Assembly: GCA_900316745.1 (NCBI GenBank)
Contig: ONEB01000002.1
Location: 1 to 64,000 of the forward strand
Length of the DNA stretch: 64,000 nt
Direction of reading: 5' to 3'
From: an uncultured Eubacteriales bacterium
GTDB taxonomy: Bacteria; Bacillota; Clostridia; Oscillospirales; Oscillospiraceae
This document shows, one piece after another, positions 58,831 through 64,000 of the stretch. The notes beneath the pieces are model-generated. The model searched no databases, was not told the DNA's origin, and was given only the letters and a program-made list of their open reading frames with translations. The position numbers were made by a program, and so were the translations under genes. Each line of letters starts with the position of its first letter. Position 1 is the stretch's first letter.

Positions 58831-58998
58831 ATGAAGAAGCTTGTGAAAATCCCTCTGATCGTCGCCGGCCTCGGCGCGGGCGCCTTCGTCGGCACCTTCA
58901 CGATGTATATGTTCAATTTAGATATGAAGCTGATGGCTGTGGTCGCGCCGCTGCTTGAAAAGTGGTACGACAGCAGAGATCATGAGTTCTATCTGTAA
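58831..58998 (+). CDS. 55-residue membrane protein in the dehydratase-like operon
   Basis: A short gene with an excellent ribosome site (AAGGAAGGAGAG) 17 bases after the large subunit. It encodes MKKLVKIPLIVAGLGAGAFV then a hydrophobic stretch to about residue 28 and a polar tail ending DHEFYL. One membrane helix with glycine-rich packing motifs. It is too short for confident homology, but the operon position suggests an accessory or membrane tether for the dehydratase pair (inference). A strong terminator follows at once. Confidence 0.7.
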   Translation: MKKLVKIPLIVAGLGAGAFVGTFTMYMFNLDMKLMAVVAPLLEKWYDSRDHEFYL

Positions 58999-59017
58999 AT
59001 CCATATCCGATCCAAAA

Positions 59018-59047
59018 AAACGCACCGTGGGAAACCACGGTGCGTTT
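59018..59047 (+). terminator. Terminator of the dehydratase-like operon
   Basis: CGCACCGTGG pairs with CCACGGTGCG around GAAA (59021-59044), flanked by A7 and TTT, 20 bases past the stop. Confidence 0.88.
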
Positions 59048-59197
59048 GCTGTCCGGAAAAAGCTTCGATCGCCCGGTCTAAACAGTGCCGTGGGACAGCG
59101 TGCGCATATTCTAAAATTTTTTGACTTTTGTTCATGAAACCGACACAAGTACGGACTAGAGTATGGAATAGAAAATCCATTAAAGGAGCGCATACCC

Positions 59198-60571
59198 ATG
59201 AAGGAAGAAGATTATCGTTCCGACGCGTCCGCGACGTCCGACGTGCACGAGACCATCATTGCCGAGGACGGCAGCTATCGCATCGTGCATCCGGAGAGCG
59301 GCAGCCGTTCCTATACCGACGCCCACTTCCGCACCGCGGAGGACGCCTCCGACGTACCGCCGCGCTACTATGAGCCGGAGGCGCCGCGCCGCCGAGAGAA
59401 AAAGACCGAAACCCCGAAGAAGCACGGCTTCGCGCGCATCGCGTGCCTTGCGCTGGTGTGCTCGCTGCTGGGCGGGCTCGTCGGCGCCGGCGCCGCCACG
59501 GTCGCAGCAGGCCGCGGCAGCCGCAGCGCCGAGACCACGGCGGAAACCACGCCCGCGCCGACCGTCACCACCGTGGCGGGCACGGCGGTGAACACGGCCT
59601 CGAGCTCCGGCAATCTCACCGCGGGCGAGATCTATTCGCTCGCCTGCCAGCAGGTCGTCGGCATCACGACCGAGGTCACCATGACGAACTATTTCGGTCA
59701 GACCAGCTCCTCCGCCGTCGCCGGCACGGGCTTCATCATCGCCGAGGACGGCTTCATCCTCACGAACAACCATGTCGTGGCCTACGCCGTGCAGGGCGGC
59801 TATGACGTCACGGTTATGACCTACGACGGCACGAAGTATGACGCCGAGATCGTCGGCGCCGACGAGGGCAACGACATCGCCGTGCTGAAGATCGACGCCA
59901 CCGGGCTCAATCCCGTCACCTTTGCCGACAGCGATTCCATCGCCGTGGGCGATACGGTCTATGCCGTCGGCAACCCGCTCGGCGAGCTGGACTTCACGAT
60001 GACGACGGGGCTTGTGAGCGCGCTCGACCGCACGATCACGGCAGATGAAAACTACGTACCGATCAACATGTTCCAGATCGACGCCGCCGTGAACCCCGGC
60101 AACTCCGGCGGCCCGGTGTACAACGCCGCGGGTCAGGTCATCGGCGTCGTCACGGCGAAAAGCGCTGCCAGCGGCGTGGAGGGACTCGGCTTCGCCGTGC
60201 CCGCGAACGACGCGGTGAACATTGCAAACGAGCTCATGGAAAACGGCTTTGTCGTCAGCCGCGTGCAGCTCGGCATCACGACGCGCACCCTCTCGACCAG
60301 CGCCGCGCGGTACTACGGCCAGCAGGCGGGCGTGTATGTCGTGTCCGTCAACGAGGGCAGCTGCGCCGAAGCCGGCGGGCTGAAGCCCGGCGATATCATC
60401 ACCGCCGTCGCGGGCAAGGACACCGTCTCCTACGAGGCGCTGAAAACCGTCCTGCGCAGCTATGCGCCCGGCGACGAGGTGGAGCTCAAGATCTATCGCA
60501 ACGACAAGGAGCACACCCTCACCGTCAAGCTCGACGCCGCCGACGAGACAAGCCCGAACAACCAGCGATGA
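59198..60571 (+). CDS. HtrA/DegP-family membrane-anchored serine protease
   Basis: A 457-residue quality-control protease. A polar cytoplasmic N-terminus (1-77), a membrane helix (about 78-103), a Thr-rich linker, a trypsin-like domain (about 128-330) with the triad in TNNHVV (His192), GNDIAVL (Asp226) and AAVNPGNSGGPV (Ser302), and one PDZ domain (about 340-445: VSVNEGSCAEAGGLKPGDII). It degrades misfolded exported proteins. AAAGGAG precedes the ATG. Monocistronic with its own terminator. Confidence 0.95.
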   Translation: MKEEDYRSDASATSDVHETIIAEDGSYRIVHPESGSRSYTDAHFRTAEDASDVPPRYYEPEAPRRREKKTETPKKHGFARIACLALVCSLLGGLVGAGAATVAAGRGSRSAETTAETTPAPTVTTVAGTAVNTASSSGNLTAGEIYSLACQQVVGITTEVTMTNYFGQTSSSAVAGTGFIIAEDGFILTNNHVVAYAVQGGYDVTVMTYDGTKYDAEIVGADEGNDIAVLKIDATGLNPVTFADSDSIAVGDTVYAVGNPLGELDFTMTTGLVSALDRTITADENYVPINMFQIDAAVNPGNSGGPVYNAAGQVIGVVTAKSAASGVEGLGFAVPANDAVNIANELMENGFVVSRVQLGITTRTLSTSAARYYGQQAGVYVVSVNEGSCAEAGGLKPGDIITAVAGKDTVSYEALKTVLRSYAPGDEVELKIYRNDKEHTLTVKLDAADETSPNNQR

Positions 60572-60578
60572 CATGCTT

Positions 60579-60615
60579 CACAGGAGAACGCTCAATCGCG
60601 TTCTCCTGTGAGTTT
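60579..60615 (+). terminator. Terminator of the HtrA-like gene
   Basis: CACAGGAGAACGC (60579-60591) pairs perfectly with GCGTTCTCCTGTG (60598-60610), then AGTTT; 7 bases past the stop. Confidence 0.82.
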
Positions 60616-60762
60616 CTCGCGCTCCATCGCCTTCGCCTGCGGCTCAGTTGGTCGGCGCGAGGGCTCGCGGAGCTCGCCTTAGGGAGTTTTTGCCGCGGGA
60701 GACCCACGGCAAAAACGGATTGGATTTCATTTGCGGCGCGCACGCCGCAAACTCTGCGAGGC
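60616..60762 (+). repeat. Three-hairpin element, copy 4
   Basis: Hairpin A CTCGCGC/GCGCGAG (60616-60661); hairpin B GTTTTTGCCG/CGGCAAAAAC (60686-60716) with inner GGG/CCC; linker GGATTGGATTTCA; hairpin C TTTGCGGCG-cgca-CGCCGCAAA (60730-60751); tail CTCTGCGAGGC followed by T6. Downstream of the HtrA-like gene, sense orientation. Confidence 0.78.
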
Positions 60763-60768
60763 TTTTTT

Positions 60769-60809
60769 GAACACGATCTGCTTCCTTTCGGAAGCAGATC
60801 GTGTTTTTT
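60769..60809 (+). terminator. Second terminator-like hairpin before azlC
   Basis: ACACGATCTGCTTCC (60771-60785) pairs perfectly with GGAAGCAGATCGTGT (60789-60803) around TTT, followed by T6. It directly follows repeat copy 4. Confidence 0.88.
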
Positions 60810-60810
60810 C

Positions 60811-60839
60811 TTGCATGTCAGGGAAAGAACAGGTATAAT
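60811..60839 (+). promoter_or_regulatory. Promoter of azlCD
   Basis: TTGCAT (60811-60816), 17-base spacer, perfect TATAAT (60834-60839), 30 bases before the ATG. Confidence 0.72.
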
Positions 60840-60868
60840 AGCGGCATCCTTTTTTTGGCGGGTTTGGT

Positions 60869-61555
60869 ATGAAAACGACGTTTCGATATGCCCTTCGGCG
60901 CAGTCTGCCGATTTTGCTCGGCTTCGTCCCGCTGGGACTTGCCTACGGCGTGCTGATGCGCAGCGCGGGATACAATTTCCTCTGGTCGGGCGCGTGCAGC
61001 TTTTTCGTGCTCGCGGGCTCGCTGCAGTTTCTGATGGTGAGCTTTCTGACCGGCGCAATGCCGATCGCGACCGTGGCGGTCATGGCGCTGCTGCTCAACA
61101 GCCGCCACATCTTCTACGGGCTGCCGTTTCTGGAGAAATTCCGCGCTTTCGGCCCCTGGCGGTATTATCTCATTTTCGGGCTCAGCGACGAGGTGTTCTC
61201 GCAGCACTGCGACTACCGTCCGACGCCGGGCGTGGATGAAAAGTGGTCGTTCATTTTCTCGACCCTGCTCGTGCACGTCTACTGGGTGGTCAGCACCATC
61301 GCGGGCGGACTGCTCGGCGCGCTGATCCGGTTTGACACCACAGGCATCGACTTTTCACTCACAGCGCTTTTCATCGTGATCCTGCTGGATCAGATGCACG
61401 GGGCGGACGTGCGCCTTCCGGCGGCGCTCGCGGCGGCGTCGGGCGTGGTGTGCATTCTCGTGTTCGGGGCGGCGAATTTCATCCTGCCCTCGCTCGTGAT
61501 TACCTCGGCGGGGCTCATGCTGCTGCGCCCGCGGCTGGAAAGGGAGGCGGCGTGA
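60869..61555 (+). CDS. azlC: Branched-chain amino acid exporter large subunit AzlC
   Basis: A 228-residue membrane protein with about seven helices. The segments LPILLGFVPLGLAYGVLM, SGACSFFVLAGSLQFLMVSFL and LLLNSRHIFYGLPFLEKF are AzlC signatures. With AzlD it exports branched-chain amino acids. The ribosome site is weak (GGCGGGTTTGGT). Its stop overlaps the azlD start by one base (TGATG). Confidence 0.95.
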   Translation: MKTTFRYALRRSLPILLGFVPLGLAYGVLMRSAGYNFLWSGACSFFVLAGSLQFLMVSFLTGAMPIATVAVMALLLNSRHIFYGLPFLEKFRAFGPWRYYLIFGLSDEVFSQHCDYRPTPGVDEKWSFIFSTLLVHVYWVVSTIAGGLLGALIRFDTTGIDFSLTALFIVILLDQMHGADVRLPAALAAASGVVCILVFGAANFILPSLVITSAGLMLLRPRLEREAA

Positions 61556-61884
61556 TGGAGCTCAACGTCGGAAGAAGCATTTTGATCATCGCGGTCTGCG
61601 TGCTCTGTACGCTCCTGGAGCGGGCGCTGCCGTTTCTCGTGTTTCGCGGCCGGGAGGTGCCGGGCGCAGTGCGGTATCTCGGCGGCGTGCTGCCTATGGC
61701 GGTCATGGCGACGCTCGTGGTCTACTGCCTGCGCGACACGGCGTTTACGTCTCTTGCGGGCTTTGCGCCGCAGGCGATCGCGGTCGCGGTCGTTGTGGGG
61801 CTGCACCTGTGGCGGCGCAGCGCGCTCTTGAGCATCGTCGGCGGCACGGCGGTGTATATGGTATTGGTGCAGATGGTATTTTAA
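61555..61884 (+). CDS. azlD: Branched-chain amino acid exporter small subunit AzlD
   Basis: A 109-residue membrane protein with about four helices: LLERALPFLVFRGREVPGAVRYLGGVLPMAVMA-type sequence (in parts) and a C-terminal GGTAVYMVLVQMVF are typical of AzlD, the AzlC partner. ATG 61555 overlaps the azlC stop and has GGGAGG ahead. Translationally coupled. Confidence 0.95.
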   Translation: MELNVGRSILIIAVCVLCTLLERALPFLVFRGREVPGAVRYLGGVLPMAVMATLVVYCLRDTAFTSLAGFAPQAIAVAVVVGLHLWRRSALLSIVGGTAVYMVLVQMVF

Positions 61885-61890
61885 CAAATG

Positions 61891-61920
61891 CGGCCGGCGC
61901 TTTTTAAGCGCCGGCCGTTT
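61891..61920 (+). terminator. Terminator between azlCD and the COG2426 gene
   Basis: CGGCCGGCGCTT pairs with AAGCGCCGGCCG around a TTT loop, followed by TTT. The hairpin is shared by the convergent minus-strand gene ending at 61926. Confidence 0.85.
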
Positions 61921-61925
61921 TCGTA

Positions 61926-62408
61926 TCAGATCCCGAAGATCGTGAGCCCCACGACGTAGGTGAGGAACGTGATGATCGCGCCCGCGGTCAGAACGCCGAG
62001 GGCGATGGCGGGGAAGGCGTCCTTGACGCGCATTTCGAGCATCGCCGCGATCAGCGCGCCCGTCCACGCGCCCGTGCCGGGCAGCGGGATCGCAACGAAG
62101 AGAAACAGCCCCCAGAACGCGTATTTCTTCACGGTGTCGGTCTTTGAGAGGGCGCGGTTTTCAAGCCGCGTCACGAGGCGGTCCAGCCCCGCGCTGATCG
62201 TGCGCAGCCAGGCGAAGATCTTTTTGATGAAGATGATGATGAACGGCACCGGCACGAGATTGCCGACGATGGCGACCGGGATCGCCTGCCAGAACTCCAG
62301 CCCGCGCGCCACGCCGTAGGGGATCGCCCCGCGCAGCTCGATGACCGGAACCATCGAAATGAGAAACGTCTGTAATAGCTTGCCGAAAAGGCTGTTCCAT
62401 AGATCCAA
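61926..62408 (-). CDS. Small multidrug-export-type membrane protein (COG2426)
   Basis: A 160-residue protein with about four to five helices. MVPVIELRGAIPYGVARGL near the N-terminus and LFLFVAIPLPGTGAWTGALI in the second half are the family's repeat-like motifs. COG2426 is labelled 'small multi-drug export' without much experimental support; it is distantly DedA-like. The start is TTG at 62408, with GGAGG 9 bases upstream. It follows the flippase gene by 18 bases on the same strand, so they form an operon. Confidence 0.85.
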   Translation of the reverse strand: MDLWNSLFGKLLQTFLISMVPVIELRGAIPYGVARGLEFWQAIPVAIVGNLVPVPFIIIFIKKIFAWLRTISAGLDRLVTRLENRALSKTDTVKKYAFWGLFLFVAIPLPGTGAWTGALIAAMLEMRVKDAFPAIALGVLTAGAIITFLTYVVGLTIFGI

Positions 62409-62426
62409 GGGAAGATACCTCCGAAA

Positions 62427-63833
62427 TTATCTTTTGCGAATATTCTTGATTCTGCCAAGCGTGGCGAAGAGCGGCTTGCGGTTGATCGCGAGCATCAGCA
62501 CGATGCACGCCGCCTGCACCGCGAGCCACCCCGGCAGCTGCAGCACCATGAACACGGTCTGCACCGTGAGAATGACGCAGTTTTCCACCACGCCGAACGT
62601 ATAGAGCTTAAACGGGATGAAGCGTCTTGCGTCTATCGCGCGGATCAGGAACACGATCAGATAGCTCGCCGCAGTCGCGATTGCCGCGCCCTGCGCGCCG
62701 AGCGGCGAGGGGATCAGAATGAGGTTCAGGATGATATTCAGCACCGCGCCGATCATCGCCGTCACGAACGTGCGGCCCGAGCGCTTTTCCACCATGTAAA
62801 CGGTGCCGAGATAGCTGTCGAAGGAGGCAAAGACCATCGCAATGCCGAGCACCGGCACATACAGCCACGCCTGATAATAGCCCGGTGCGGCGAGGATCTT
62901 CACGCCGAGCTGTGCAAAGCCCGTGATGAACGCCGCCGCCACGAACAGCATCGCCTGAAACGCGCACCAGACGCGCGAGAAGAACTTCGTGTGCTCCAGC
63001 CGGTCCCCGCCGGCCTCCGAGATCGCGGAGAACTGCCACGCCTCCATGAAAATGCCGGAGATCAGCGTCATGATGGTGGGCAGCTTGTAGCTCACGGCGT
63101 AGATGCCGTTGGCGCTCGTGCTGATGATCGCGCTGACCATATAGCGGTCGGAGACGTTCGTGATCCACCAGAAGATCGTCGTCGGGATCATCGGCACGGA
63201 GTAGATGAGCATCTGCTTCCAGATCCCGCCGGGCTTCAGGGTGAGCTGCCGCCAGAGCTTTTCGCGCACGACGAGCAGCAGCGCGCACAGCGTGTCCGCC
63301 AGCACGATCGAGAGCACATAGCCCGTCACGCCGTAGTGCAGCACGGCGAGGAAGAGAATGTTCAGCCCGATCACGAGGGCGGTGTTGATCATGCCCTGCA
63401 CGGCGAAGAGGGCGGTCTTGCCCTCGGCGCGCACAAACTGCGCGCACAGCGTGTGCAGGCAGGAGGCAATGGTGTAAAGCCCGACCAGCCACAGATAGGC
63501 GCTCAGCCCGGGGATCAGACCCACGAGCGGCAGCAGCGCCAGAAGCAGCAGCGCGCCGACGAGGATCGTGTAGAGACCGGCCGAGAAAATGCGCTTTCGA
63601 TCCTGCACATGGTCGACCGCGAAGCGGAACACGCCGTCCGTGATGCCCATCGAGATGATCGGCAGGAGCAGGTTTGCGCTCTGCGTGATCAGATCCGCCG
63701 TGCCGAAGGCCTCCGTGTCGAGGTAGCCGGTGTAGAAGCGCACCATGAAGAACACCAGCAGCTTCGAGCCGAACGTGCCGAGGCTGATGAGCATGGTGTT
63801 CGATATGAGAGTTTTGTATTTATTCTGTCCCAT
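62427..63833 (-). CDS. Polysaccharide flippase (Wzx/MATE-like, polysaccharide biosynthesis family)
   Basis: A 468-residue membrane protein with about 12-14 helices. The beginning LISNTMLISLGTFGSKLLVF and later WKQMLIYSVPMIPTTIFWW and SDRYMVSAIISTSANGIYAV are typical of oligosaccharide flippases moving lipid-linked glycans across the membrane. The ATG at 63833 has GGAG at good spacing. It heads a two-gene operon with the COG2426 gene. No glycosyltransferases are in view, but galE at 54 kb could supply UDP-galactose. Confidence 0.9.
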   Translation of the reverse strand: MGQNKYKTLISNTMLISLGTFGSKLLVFFMVRFYTGYLDTEAFGTADLITQSANLLLPIISMGITDGVFRFAVDHVQDRKRIFSAGLYTILVGALLLLALLPLVGLIPGLSAYLWLVGLYTIASCLHTLCAQFVRAEGKTALFAVQGMINTALVIGLNILFLAVLHYGVTGYVLSIVLADTLCALLLVVREKLWRQLTLKPGGIWKQMLIYSVPMIPTTIFWWITNVSDRYMVSAIISTSANGIYAVSYKLPTIMTLISGIFMEAWQFSAISEAGGDRLEHTKFFSRVWCAFQAMLFVAAAFITGFAQLGVKILAAPGYYQAWLYVPVLGIAMVFASFDSYLGTVYMVEKRSGRTFVTAMIGAVLNIILNLILIPSPLGAQGAAIATAASYLIVFLIRAIDARRFIPFKLYTFGVVENCVILTVQTVFMVLQLPGWLAVQAACIVLMLAINRKPLFATLGRIKNIRKR

Positions 63834-63899
63834 AGAAAATGCTCCGCAGGATGTGTTTGAGTGTCCAAACAAATATTCTAGCATATTTGTTCGGATTTT

Positions 63900-63938
63900 G
63901 GAAGAGGAAACAGCCCGATGACGAAGGTCATCGGGCTG
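63900..63938 (-). terminator. Terminator of the partial gene at the right edge
   Basis: CAGCCCGATGAC (63911-63922) pairs perfectly with GTCATCGGGCTG (63927-63938). On the minus strand TTTCCTCTTCC follows; it lies 12 bases past the stop of the partial gene. Confidence 0.8.
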
Positions 63939-63949
63939 CCGGTATGTTG

Positions 63950-64000
63950 TTATCTGCCTCTGCGTCTGCCGCGGTTGCGGTCGCTGTACAGGCGGTTGCC
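63950..64000 (-). CDS. Partial gene, Arg/Gly-rich C-terminus
   Basis: Only the last 16 residues are visible: GNRLYSDRNRGRRRGR followed by a stop at 63950-63952, with a terminator next. An RG-rich tail like this is common in RNA-binding proteins such as helicases, RNases and translation factors. The product cannot be named from this fragment. Confidence 0.55.
   Translation of the reverse strand, partial: GNRLYSDRNRGRRRGR

Overview
This window is a GC-rich chromosomal segment from a spore-forming member of the Clostridia. Spo0A, SpoIIP and a SleB-type hydrolase indicate the sporulation lineage. HrcA/CIRCE-controlled groESL, SLH-anchored surface proteins, a BMP-type nucleoside importer and a class III fructose-bisphosphatase fit the same group. 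An Oscillospiraceae-like gut anaerobe is my inference; no rRNA or tRNA gene is present to test it. Genes lie on both strands in short operons. Many have recognisable sigma-A promoters with 16-18 bp spacers and strong hairpin terminators, often shared between convergent genes.

Layout. 0.1-1.3 kb: YibE/F membrane protein. 1.5-8.3 kb: a 2246-residue secreted SLH protein with a PHP metallohydrolase domain. 8.4-12.2 kb: rsmG, glyA, a TspO homologue and an exo/endonuclease-phosphatase family protein. 12.2-14.3 kb: an AT-richer island with a 400-bp orfA-only IS3-like element, an Mrr restriction enzyme and unknown genes. 14.3-16.4 kb: groES-groEL under CIRCE. 16.4-20.1 kb: spoIIP, a SleB-like hydrolase and a ComEC-like secreted metallo-beta-lactamase-fold protein. 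20.2-25.1 kb: aroC, a THUMP methyltransferase, a lipid kinase, a CBS protein and an SLH protein. 25.2-28.0 kb: thyA-folA and a PLP lyase-like gene. 28.1-32.4 kb: a beta-CASP nuclease, an M20 amidohydrolase with a TIM-barrel protein, and xpt. 32.4-34.1 kb: an SLH/phosphodiester glycosidase.

34.3-39.7 kb is a purine-salvage transport operon. A guanine-type purine riboswitch precedes a BMP lipoprotein, a double ATPase and two permeases; xpt is nearby. A 250-nt highly folded intergenic region separates the lipoprotein gene from the ATPase gene. 39.8-41.8 kb: DegV, DJ-1/PfpI and a small membrane protein. 41.9-44.7 kb: a low-GC type IIL/IIG restriction-modification fusion. 45.1-48.8 kb: spo0A, an ACT-domain regulator and fbp. 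48.8-53.7 kb: a C39-like peptidase, an autoregulated GntR-ABC operon and PrsW. 53.9-55.6 kb: galE and a lipoprotein. 56.0-59.0 kb: a two-subunit 2-hydroxyacyl-CoA dehydratase-like pair with a 55-residue membrane protein. 59.2-63.8 kb: HtrA, AzlCD, a small COG2426 protein and a flippase. A partial gene runs off the right end.

The most unusual non-coding signal is a family of four ~150-bp elements (near 19.1, 22.5, 53.8 and 60.7 kb). Each has three consecutive hairpins whose stems differ in sequence but keep perfect pairing, plus a constant tail CTCTGCGAGGC (CTCTGCTGAG in one copy). All four lie just downstream of a gene and in its sense orientation. Two further inverted-repeat families also occur. 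No CRISPR array, tRNA or rRNA was seen.
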